A DNA stretch of 64,000 nucleotides from Catenovulum sediminis (lineage in GTDB: Bacteria > Pseudomonadota > Gammaproteobacteria > Enterobacterales > Alteromonadaceae): NCBI RefSeq assembly GCF_040270295.1, contig NZ_JBELOE010000255.1; one strand, 5' to 3'. Shown here piece after piece: positions 19,832 to 27,258 of the stretch. Position numbers and translations under genes: made by a program. Position 1 is the first letter of the stretch. Each line of letters opens with the position of its first letter. A model generated the notes under the pieces. That model was not told where the DNA came from and did not search any database. It was given only the letters and a program-made list of their open reading frames with translations.

Positions 19832-20212
19832 TTAGTCTCCGCTGTCGCTGGTATCAGAATGGTTTTCAGAAAAAGTGCTACTAGTTTTTAAATTTGCGTC
19901 AGGTACCCCGTCCAACCTCGCAAAGCTTCTTAACGACTTAGCGGTAAAATCAACATTTTTCTCGAACAACAATTTTGCGATAACTTGGCGTAGCTCAACA
20001 TACCTGTGCTCTGATATATCGATATCACTTTGCTTACAAAACATCACTTGCGCGATTTCACGCTTGTAACGATAAAACCAAAATCCCCTTTGGAGGCTGC
20101 AGACAACTTGCTTTTTTGTATAAAAATCGCTTTTACCAAACGAGCTCGCCAGTTTTATCGATAAATCATTCACTATATTTCTAACAATTATTTTTTGTAT
20201 AATATTTACCAT
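19832..20212 (-). CDS. Small uncharacterised protein
   Basis: 126 aa, cytoplasmic by composition (no signal peptide or membrane segment), mixed charge with a Ser/Asp-rich tail ending TSDSGD. The central part has YTKKQV and AQVMFCKQSD, which reminds me of small DUF6559-type proteins; this is a memory-based, weak match. It is the last gene of the minus-strand island that also holds an Rhs remnant, and lies 26 bp downstream of the membrane protein at 20239-20775. It could be an immunity or accessory protein, or unrelated cargo. Confidence 0.55.
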   Translation of the reverse strand: MVNIIQKIIVRNIVNDLSIKLASSFGKSDFYTKKQVVCSLQRGFWFYRYKREIAQVMFCKQSDIDISEHRYVELRQVIAKLLFEKNVDFTAKSLRSFARLDGVPDANLKTSSTFSENHSDTSDSGD

Positions 20213-20238
20213 TTAAGCATACCTACAAGCTTTAAATT

Positions 20239-20775
20239 TTAGTCACTGACACCAACACTGTTTGGAATGAATTTTTCATACATAAAACAAATTGGAATAA
20301 ACAATTCGCAATTAGAGCAATCTAAATAAACCCTAACATAATAGCTATCACTAACCGATTCTATGGGTAATCGTTTTAACGATACTACATTTTTCCAAGC
20401 AATAAACACCGGTCCACAAAATATAAGTGTATAAAAGTAGATATGAATACCTTTTTCATTCAACCAAACTAAACCAAACAAGCTATTTTTGTTAATCCCA
20501 ATCTGGTTTTCACAGGTATGTCCCTGCCACTTCAACTCAGGAACTCGAGGTCGGTTTTTACGCTTAAATTTAATATAGTCTTTAGTCGTTAACTGTTTAG
20601 CGATTAAGTACTGCCTATATGTGTTGTAACAACCCAATAGCACAAAATTAATAAACAACACGATAAGCACATTACTTACGGTATAAGCTCCGTTGCTGAA
20701 AATACCTAACAAAATAAACGTACAGAATAATAAAATGAGAAACCTCAAAACTCCGAAGCAAAGGGACTTATGCAC
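20239..20775 (-). CDS. Two-transmembrane-segment protein, candidate immunity protein
   Basis: 178 aa with two hydrophobic segments near the N-terminus (about 9-29 and 34-54) and a larger soluble C-terminal part containing several Trp and Cys residues. The start is GTG at 20773-20775, sharing its first G with the TAG stop of the upstream frame (TAGTG), so the two are translationally coupled. A small protein overlapping the stop of a toxin-tip-like fragment, downstream of an Rhs remnant, is the classic arrangement of an immunity gene; that role is inferred from context only. No family recognised. Confidence 0.6.
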   Translation of the reverse strand: MHKSLCFGVLRFLILLFCTFILLGIFSNGAYTVSNVLIVLFINFVLLGCYNTYRQYLIAKQLTTKDYIKFKRKNRPRVPELKWQGHTCENQIGINKNSLFGLVWLNEKGIHIYFYTLIFCGPVFIAWKNVVSLKRLPIESVSDSYYVRVYLDCSNCELFIPICFMYEKFIPNSVGVSD

Positions 20776-20981
20776 TATTTATCTCTCCTTATTAAATCGG
20801 GGCGAATAATTCTTTTTCTCCAAACAGAGTCAACTTCCTCAATATAAGGTCGAATGCCCCTCCCTTTAAGTTTACTAAAATCTACCCCGTCGGGACTATA
20901 AAATGTATTCAAAGCACTAGTTAAAGTAACAGCATACTCAGTGGTATTGGCACCCCCGAATGCAGAAACTCCAGACACCAA
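20775..20981 (-). pseudogene. C-terminal coding fragment, candidate toxin tip
   Basis: Open frame of 68 codons with only a TTG (20981) as a possible start. The same frame continues upstream past one TGA (21018-21020) into another coding-like stretch, so this looks like the 3' end of a larger broken gene. The tail is basic (VWRKRIIRPDLIRRDK). The stop overlaps the GTG of the membrane-protein gene. I cannot assign a toxin family. Confidence 0.4.
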
Positions 20982-21017
20982 GAATTCTATGGTTAAAGGA
21001 AAGCCTATTTGAATGCA

Positions 21018-21185
21018 TCAGTAGTTGATTACCCAACGCCCATTACAATCCAACTCTGCCGAGTTTTGACATGCAGCATCACAATAAATTTCATACGCTC
21101 GATTAGCGTCATCTACTTTTGCCCACTTTGCTTTTAAGTTAGAAAAAAGAATGCAAGTGTTTACGAAATAAAGCCCCTTCGCCTG
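21018..21185 (-). pseudogene. Coding remnant without start codon (Rhs-associated debris)
   Basis: Between stops at 21186-21188 and 21018-21020 an open frame reads FSNLKAKWAKVDDANRAYEI and goes on with three Cys residues to a C-terminus GRWVINY. It has no ATG, GTG or TTG and overlaps the 3' end of the lipoprotein gene at 21139. The composition is protein-like, so I read it as a remnant of a duplicated or replaced C-terminal tip. No family recognised. Confidence 0.35.
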
Positions 21186-21630
21186 TCAGTTCACTATTTT
21201 TAAAGCTAACTTGTCTGTATTTAGACTGAGAGGGGAGATTAATTGGCTTGGCAATTCGACAACAACCAAACCCTAAATCAATTGATATAAAAAATTGACT
21301 AAATGATATTTTACCCGAATCAACAACCTCACCGTGACCTATTCCACTGCATTTATCCGGCATATAGACCTTTCCATCACAACCCGGAAGTATCCACTCA
21401 TAATTCATTAAACTATGACGTTTATCATCGACTTTGAATGATGTCACTCTAAATGCACCGTACACTAACTCGGTTGTATTGTGTAAATTTTGAGCTTCAA
21501 CTATTATCCATTCATTTTGCTTAAATATTAAATCCCTATACTCTACTGGTTCGTTAAAACAACCACTTAGAGTTAAAACCAACATCATAAATATAAAATT
21601 TCTAACCTTTATCAGACTGTTACTCCACAA
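21139..21630 (-). CDS. Uncharacterised lipoprotein in the Rhs-remnant island
   Basis: 163 aa with a lipoprotein signal (LTLSGC; lipid on the Cys about residue 24) after an N-terminal basic stretch. The mature part is beta-rich and contains a Cys-rich segment (PGCDGK, DKCSG, GFGCC). It lies 66 bp downstream of the Rhs remnant and upstream of coding debris, so it may be an immunity lipoprotein for a periplasm-acting toxin; that is inference. No family recognised. Confidence 0.6.
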   Translation of the reverse strand: MWSNSLIKVRNFIFMMLVLTLSGCFNEPVEYRDLIFKQNEWIIVEAQNLHNTTELVYGAFRVTSFKVDDKRHSLMNYEWILPGCDGKVYMPDKCSGIGHGEVVDSGKISFSQFFISIDLGFGCCRIAKPINLPSQSKYRQVSFKNSELTGEGALFRKHLHSFF

Positions 21631-21696
21631 AATCGAAGTTCTTTATACTCAGTTATCAAGCCTTTATTAAATTTTTTATACTTAATAATCAGATGG

Positions 21697-21933
21697 TTAA
21701 TCTATATAGCCTAATAGCCTACCTTCTTTAAAAACACCTGTTTGCTTCCAATAATGCCGATAAGATATTTCGCTGAACCTTACTGTTCGAATTTCATCGG
21801 ACACAGCTTCAACTGAACCTAAATGATCTCTATGCGCATATTCAATATGATTTTCTATTCCGGTAAAAACATAAGGACCTGTATATATATTAACACTGGA
21901 TTTGATATGCTTAACGCGGCTGCGATCTGAATT
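21697..21933 (-). pseudogene. Rhs/YD-repeat protein remnant
   Basis: Reading the minus strand from just after a TAA (21934-21936) to a TAA at 21697-21699 gives 78 codons with the signature of the Rhs core end: NSDRSRVKHI, then TGPYVFTG, then HRDHLGSVEAVSDE, then RHYWKQTGVFKEG. The DHLGS motif with preceding SDR.RV is diagnostic of Rhs/YD-repeat proteins in my recollection. There is no start codon and the rest of the gene is absent; the fructan lipoprotein gene terminator abuts it. Rhs proteins deliver C-terminal toxins, which gives context for the small genes that follow at 19832-21630. Confidence 0.7.
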
Positions 21934-21960
21934 TTATATGTCTAAATTCAGGCCCACTAT

Positions 21961-21995
21961 TAATAAAAGCACGGAACCCAATTTGGTTCCGTGCT
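21961..21995 (-). terminator. Intrinsic terminator of the modular lipoprotein gene
   Basis: 11-bp stem AGCACGGAACC / GGTTCCGTGCT with a 6-nt loop. On the minus strand it is followed by TTTTATTA. It lies just after the stop at 22004. Confidence 0.85.
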
Positions 21996-22003
21996 AAGTT
22001 TAA

Positions 22004-23953
22004 CTACTGCTCGAGCTGAGTTGCACTCATATGAATGTGGTCAAATGAAAGGAAACCACATCCGCCCGATTCATTATCGAAGAGCTCAACTTGTACGCTT
22101 TGGTCAATATAGTCAGACAAGTCTAAAGTATGCCAGTTGGTGTCCACTACCCCACCTGCGCCTAACCAAGCTTGGTTACAGGTTTGCGGCTGGGTAATAG
22201 CTACCTCTTCACCGTTGGCATTTAACACTTTTAAGCCAACTGCTTTGCCTGCATCGCCACCGCCTAGATTAACATTTAAATAAGGACGTTCTGCATTGAC
22301 CACAAATTGTGGTGAAGTGATTGTGCCAGTAGGTGCATCGCAACCACTCGCGTTGTCATTAATTTCACAAGTTGAACCGGCTGATAAACCTATAACTTGA
22401 GCATTTTTTTCACCATTATCACCTGAGTGATTATCCGGTAAAAAAGTCCAGCCTGATGTACCTTCAGCTGGGACAAAGTCACCCGTTGCCTGCCAGCCAT
22501 TGGCAATCATAGCGGCGGGGTTGTCAAAACTGGCAATAACCTGGGCAAAACTATCGTCTGCCACAGTAACATTAGCAACGCTTTGATCAGGATTTACTTC
22601 TTTATAATCATTTGCCGGCCCTGCTGAGGCGCTCATATGTAAATGGTCAAAGGCAATAAAACCACAACCAGCGTCTTCATTATCGTAAATTTCAACTCTA
22701 ACATTCTGGCCAATAAAATCGGTTAAATCGTGAGATACCCAGTTGTGATCGCCTTTTACAAATGCATCTCCACAGGTGCCCGGGTTGTAGCTGGCGATTT
22801 CACTGCCATCTGCAGCTAATATTTTCATACCAACGTCATTGCTGCCTTCTGGGTTACCACCCGATAACAACATATTTAACACAGGGCGCGCTTCGTTCAC
22901 CAAAAATAGCGGCGATGTTAGTGTGCCTGTTGGCGCATCACAGCCAGCTTCATTTTCGTTGATTTCACAAGTTGATGCCGCGTGCAAGCCAACTACGCCA
23001 GCAGCTGGTGTATCACCCGTCATGTTTTTATCCGGTAAAAATGCCCAGCTAGTAGCGCTGGCCGGAGATGCAAAAGCGCCTGTCGCACTCCAACCACTCT
23101 CTAACATAGCCTGTGCATCATCAAAACTACCGATAACTTGGCTAAATGAGTCGTTCGATACGCTCACATTCAATAAAGACTGATCAACATCTGTTTCTGA
23201 ATAATCGGTTACCAATGAAGCAAATGCACTCATATGTAAATGATCAAATGCAATAAAACCGCAACCTGCGTCTTCGTTATCGTAAATTTCAACTTGAACA
23301 AATTTTCCAGCGTATGTCGTTAAATCTATGCTTTGCCAATCGTCGTTTGATTTATTCCAAGCACCGCCACAATTGCCTGGGTTCATGCGTGTAACTTCAT
23401 TGCCGCTTTCATCTAATACTCTTATGCCGACATCATTGCTCCCTTCAGGGTTACCGCCGGACATCAGCAATCTTAAATATGGGCGCGCAGATTCCACTTT
23501 AAAAAATGGTGATAATAAAGTTCCAGTTGGGCCATCACAGCCTTGCGCATTTTCGTTAATTTCACAGGTAGAAACACCGTGCAAACCAACAAATGCGGTT
23601 GGCTCAGTTTCATTAGATGCTTGGTTGTCTGGCAAAAACGCCCAGCTTGCAGCGCTTGCCGGGTTATCAAAGGCGCCACTAGCCACCCAACCGGCATCTA
23701 AAGTTGCAGTCGCATTGTCGAAACTGCCAATCACTTGAGTAAACGCATCAGGCGCGACACTGACATTGTTGAGTGTTTGATCTACGCCAGTTTCTTGATA
23801 AGACTCTTTTGGCGGCTCGGGTGGATCGGATATCACCACTTCAGTATTTCCGGAATTCACCGTTTGAGTTGGCGCATCTTCAATGCCGGTTTTGCAACCC
23901 GCTAATGCAATCGTGAGTGCGGTTAATCCCGCTATAGAACTTAAATTTTTCAT
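22004..23953 (-). CDS. Lipoprotein of three repeated modules, candidate surface fructan-binding protein
   Basis: I start at 23953 (MKNLSSIAG), giving 649 aa with a lipobox IALAGC; the longer frame from 24013 would add 20 residues in front of the signal. After a short linker the protein is three tandem modules of about 190 aa, each running from VIGSFD(N/D) through CEIN(E/D)N...GCD.PTG, a GG(N/D) turn, a C in the NPGTCG/QPQTC position, then GCGF(I/L)(A/S)FDH(L/I)HMSA. The modules match the three at the C-terminus of the giant GH32 at 9745 and are more distant relatives of the GH32 insert module. No catalytic domain is present. Next to SusC/SusD, such a protein fits the SusE/SusF role of holding glycan at the surface; this is inference. 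Two operators lie upstream, so it has its own regulated promoter. Confidence 0.8.
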   Translation of the reverse strand: MKNLSSIAGLTALTIALAGCKTGIEDAPTQTVNSGNTEVVISDPPEPPKESYQETGVDQTLNNVSVAPDAFTQVIGSFDNATATLDAGWVASGAFDNPASAASWAFLPDNQASNETEPTAFVGLHGVSTCEINENAQGCDGPTGTLLSPFFKVESARPYLRLLMSGGNPEGSNDVGIRVLDESGNEVTRMNPGNCGGAWNKSNDDWQSIDLTTYAGKFVQVEIYDNEDAGCGFIAFDHLHMSAFASLVTDYSETDVDQSLLNVSVSNDSFSQVIGSFDDAQAMLESGWSATGAFASPASATSWAFLPDKNMTGDTPAAGVVGLHAASTCEINENEAGCDAPTGTLTSPLFLVNEARPVLNMLLSGGNPEGSNDVGMKILAADGSEIASYNPGTCGDAFVKGDHNWVSHDLTDFIGQNVRVEIYDNEDAGCGFIAFDHLHMSASAGPANDYKEVNPDQSVANVTVADDSFAQVIASFDNPAAMIANGWQATGDFVPAEGTSGWTFLPDNHSGDNGEKNAQVIGLSAGSTCEINDNASGCDAPTGTITSPQFVVNAERPYLNVNLGGGDAGKAVGLKVLNANGEEVAITQPQTCNQAWLGAGGVVDTNWHTLDLSDYIDQSVQVELFDNESGGCGFLSFDHIHMSATQLEQ

Positions 23954-23979
23954 TTCTGATCCCCATGAATAAAAACAAT

Positions 23980-23991
23980 AACAACGTTGTT
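23980..23991. promoter_or_regulatory. LacI-type operator (12-bp perfect palindrome)
   Basis: AACAACGTTGTT, 27 bp upstream of the modular lipoprotein start at 23953. Confidence 0.82.
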
Positions 23992-24083
23992 TTATTTGAG
24001 TGTAAAAATCCACCTAAATAGTCACGTTGTATCTTGTTCAAACTATCTTGAGTTACAAGGTGCTGCTTGCAACCCAATAAATT

Positions 24084-24095
24084 AACAACGTTGTT
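24084..24095. promoter_or_regulatory. LacI-type operator (12-bp perfect palindrome)
   Basis: AACAACGTTGTT, exactly 104 bp from the site at 23980 (about 10 helical turns), compatible with DNA looping. It is just downstream of the peroxidase/FG-GAP gene stop at 24144. Confidence 0.8.
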
Positions 24096-24143
24096 TTAAT
24101 ATATTTAATAACAACCCGATTTGCAACATTTACAACAAATATT

Positions 24144-27100
24144 TTACTCTTTAGTGATAACAAAGGCCTGATTAAACGCAACTTGCTGTTGTGTGGTTGT
24201 GCTACCATCTGGCCATACAACTTCTACGTGCGTTATGCTCTGAGCTTGCCCCAATCCAAAATAAACAACCGCTGGATTATTAGACATATAGTTTGAGTTT
24301 AATGTCAGCCATTTTGTTTGACTGCCGACATCAGTCACTACCGTTACTTTTGCGCCAATCGCCTGCCGATTATTTCCTGATTGCTGAAGTTGAATATTTA
24401 AATAATTACCTTGATTATTGTTCCTATACAACTGAGGTGCTTTACCGTTGTGGGCGATTAGGATGTCTTGGTCACCATCGTTATCAAAATCAAAACAACT
24501 TATCCCGCGGCCTTGACCCGTGTGTGAGATCCCCCACTCAACAGATTCTTCTGTAAACGTCGAATTCTGTTGATTGATATATAAGCGGCTTGGGTCATCA
24601 AAAAATTGGCTGACTTCTGATTCACTGGCAATACGGCCATCTGTCATACCGTTGGTGTGAAATAAATCATCCCAACCGTCTTGGTTGAAGTCGGCGAAAC
24701 ACGCTCCCCACCCCCAATAACCGAAACGTACACCTGTACTTTCTGTGGTATCAATCCATGTGCCGTTATCGTTTCTATACATTCTATTGCCCGATTCTCC
24801 GCCATCGTACGCTTTATGAACTGATGGATTCCAAATGGATGATACAAACCAGTCTAAGTCGCCATCATTGTCATAATCACCTAGCGCACTGCCCATGCCG
24901 TTTTCATCCGTTATACTGCTTGGTGTTACATCGATAAATCCTGCCTCGCCAGTATTTTTTAGCACTTGCGATGTACCAAAATCTGCAGCTATAAGGATGT
25001 CTAAGCGACCATCTTGATCGTAGTCGTAAAACGCTGGGGTAAATTGCATATCAATATCACCGTATAATTGCGACCTACGAGTTGGCGGCAATAAGTGGCT
25101 AACATCGGTAAACGTGCCATTATCATTACGCCATAAATTTTCACGACTCACTGGTTTTATCCGCCCTGTGTTCCAATGGGTTACGTATAAATCTAAATCG
25201 CCATCGGCATCATAATCACCTGCTGCAATAGAGTGCGAGAAACGGCTAAACTGCAATCCTTTTTTGCTTGTGTCTTCAACAAACCCGTTCCCTGCCTGAT
25301 TGATAAATACTTGCAAATAGCCCATGTTGATATCGTCGTTAAGCACAATTAAATCCGGCCAAGTATCTGCATTTAAATCGATAAATAGCGAGCTAAAGTG
25401 AATACCTTGTAAACTGGCTAAGTAAGTTGAGGTTACTTCTTCATATACACCTTGGTTGTTTCTAAACAATTTACCGGGCTGATTACCATGGCTCACAAAT
25501 ATATCTAGCCAACCATCCTGATCGATATCCGCGACACTGACCCCACCCGCTATGGTGTGCATTTCGTCGGTAAATTCAGCTGCTGATAAACTATAGTCTA
25601 AGCCTGTTAACGAACTGGCGTAGGTAAATGCAGCGGTTTCGTCGATATCTTGTTCGGCTCCGTCACCGCTGTGAATGGGTGGTTGCCAAGTATTAACCTG
25701 CTCACTGAAGGTTGCAAAATCAGGGGATAACAATGCCAGCTCTGCCGTATCATGAGATTCGCTAGCAAGCGATTCTGTTTCAACCCAAGCTTGTAGACAT
25801 GCTTGGCTTTTCGTGCAAGGGTCAGTTAACGTTTTTAAAAATGCAACTAAGTCATTTATATTGCTCTGGCCAAATACAGATGTAGCCAACAAGTCTCTGT
25901 CTGGCGAGGTTTGCCAAATTTCAAATGCGCGACTGCTGCGATCTTTGTTGCGCTGGCTGTCTACCGGTAAATGCGCAAATAATGGGTTGTCGTTTAATGT
26001 ATAGTCAAATTCGTTTAACGCTTTTTCAACACCAACATGGTGTTTAACAATTTGCTCTAACGTTAAATATGCACCCGAGTGCCCGTAAGGCGCAGTCACC
26101 TCTATGTTCAATAAACTAGGTGTACGGAAGCTGTATTTGTCTTGCTGCAACGAGGTTACGAGTGCACGACCGGTGTCAAAAGCAGCTGTATTTTTGCCGC
26201 GACCAATTTGCGGTACAGCAATATTATGAAATTGATTGTCGGTAAAACCTGCACCACTGTGGCAGGCATTACAGCCGTAACCACCTTGTCCAAGCGGCTT
26301 GTAAAACAATAATGCACCTTTTTTGGCTGATTCTGAAATTGCCGTTTTGTCACCTGCCAAATAGTCAAACCAAGGGGATTCAATAAATACTTGCGATTTT
26401 TGGTAGTGTGCAAGTGCTTTAGCAATATTATCTACTGTCACTAAATTTTCTGCATTGTCGCTATTGTCTGAAGCAAAGGCCTCTGAAAAAAGCGTTAACC
26501 ATGTTTGTTTTTGTTGTAGTTTATTGATTAATAATTGGCGCTTTTCAGTATTGGATTTACCCGCATCACTACCATGACCAAACATCTCGTTGGTTGATAC
26601 AATTGGAAAGCGCGCTTGCGCTTCTACTAAGTCAACGCCAACATTTGGGTCGGCTTGTTTTGCGATGCTATCAGGTGTTTTTATCCCGTCTGCTAATTGT
26701 TCTATGCGACCATCCCAAAACATATGGTCGGTATATACATGCAGATTAAATGTGGTTTGTGCATTTCGTGGCACATTTGGCCCACCGTCTGCCAAAGGGT
26801 CTTTACTGCGCTCTCCATCATGCGTTCTGCCCGGCCCAATCATATTTTTATTTAACGAATCAACACCAATAGGTAAAGACAATGCATCGCCCCCACCTAA
26901 TTCAGGATGATGGCAAGATACACACGCCACGTCATCTTGCATGCTCAAGTCTGTGCTAAAGAAAAGGGCTTTACCCAACTGAAAAACAGCACCTTGTGCT
27001 TTTAAATCATGCTGTGGTTTAACAGACGTTGTATTAAAAGATTGAAGCGCTGCTAGGCGCTCGATTTCATCATCTATAGTTTGTTCTGTTTGTGGTTGTT

Positions 27101-27203
27101 CTGGTGTGGGTGTGTCTGAGTTACCATTCGAAGCATCAGAATTTGAACCGCCACCACAGCTAATCAGTGTTGATAAGAACAAAACAAAGTATAGATAACG
27201 CAT
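24144..27203 (-). CDS. Lipoprotein fusing di-haem cytochrome c peroxidase/MauG domain to FG-GAP repeats and ASPIC/UnbV domain
   Basis: 1019-aa lipoprotein (LISCGGG, C16). Residues about 50-460 form a di-haem cytochrome c peroxidase/MauG-like domain with two CxxCH sites (C94-H98 and C311-H315). About 545-900 holds six or more FG-GAP/VCBS-type calcium-binding loops (DIDQDGWLD, DYDADGDLD, DYDQDGRLD, DYDNDGDLD, DFNQDGWDD, DFDNDGDQD), probably a seven-bladed propeller. The C-terminus (about 935-1015) matches the ASPIC/UnbV domain (NSNYMSNNP, VWPDGSTT). It is the third gene after SusC and SusD, 55 bp from SusD with no promoter motif between, so it is co-transcribed. A redox domain in a glycan-uptake operon is odd; it may oxidise a sugar end or bind glycan through the propeller. 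Function unknown. Confidence 0.85.
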   Translation of the reverse strand: MRYLYFVLFLSTLISCGGGSNSDASNGNSDTPTPEQPQTEQTIDDEIERLAALQSFNTTSVKPQHDLKAQGAVFQLGKALFFSTDLSMQDDVACVSCHHPELGGGDALSLPIGVDSLNKNMIGPGRTHDGERSKDPLADGGPNVPRNAQTTFNLHVYTDHMFWDGRIEQLADGIKTPDSIAKQADPNVGVDLVEAQARFPIVSTNEMFGHGSDAGKSNTEKRQLLINKLQQKQTWLTLFSEAFASDNSDNAENLVTVDNIAKALAHYQKSQVFIESPWFDYLAGDKTAISESAKKGALLFYKPLGQGGYGCNACHSGAGFTDNQFHNIAVPQIGRGKNTAAFDTGRALVTSLQQDKYSFRTPSLLNIEVTAPYGHSGAYLTLEQIVKHHVGVEKALNEFDYTLNDNPLFAHLPVDSQRNKDRSSRAFEIWQTSPDRDLLATSVFGQSNINDLVAFLKTLTDPCTKSQACLQAWVETESLASESHDTAELALLSPDFATFSEQVNTWQPPIHSGDGAEQDIDETAAFTYASSLTGLDYSLSAAEFTDEMHTIAGGVSVADIDQDGWLDIFVSHGNQPGKLFRNNQGVYEEVTSTYLASLQGIHFSSLFIDLNADTWPDLIVLNDDINMGYLQVFINQAGNGFVEDTSKKGLQFSRFSHSIAAGDYDADGDLDLYVTHWNTGRIKPVSRENLWRNDNGTFTDVSHLLPPTRRSQLYGDIDMQFTPAFYDYDQDGRLDILIAADFGTSQVLKNTGEAGFIDVTPSSITDENGMGSALGDYDNDGDLDWFVSSIWNPSVHKAYDGGESGNRMYRNDNGTWIDTTESTGVRFGYWGWGACFADFNQDGWDDLFHTNGMTDGRIASESEVSQFFDDPSRLYINQQNSTFTEESVEWGISHTGQGRGISCFDFDNDGDQDILIAHNGKAPQLYRNNNQGNYLNIQLQQSGNNRQAIGAKVTVVTDVGSQTKWLTLNSNYMSNNPAVVYFGLGQAQSITHVEVVWPDGSTTTQQQVAFNQAFVITKE

Positions 27204-27258
27204 ATTTACCTCTTACAAAAGCAGGGTTGCAGCATAGCTGCAACCCCTTTAAAGCAGA

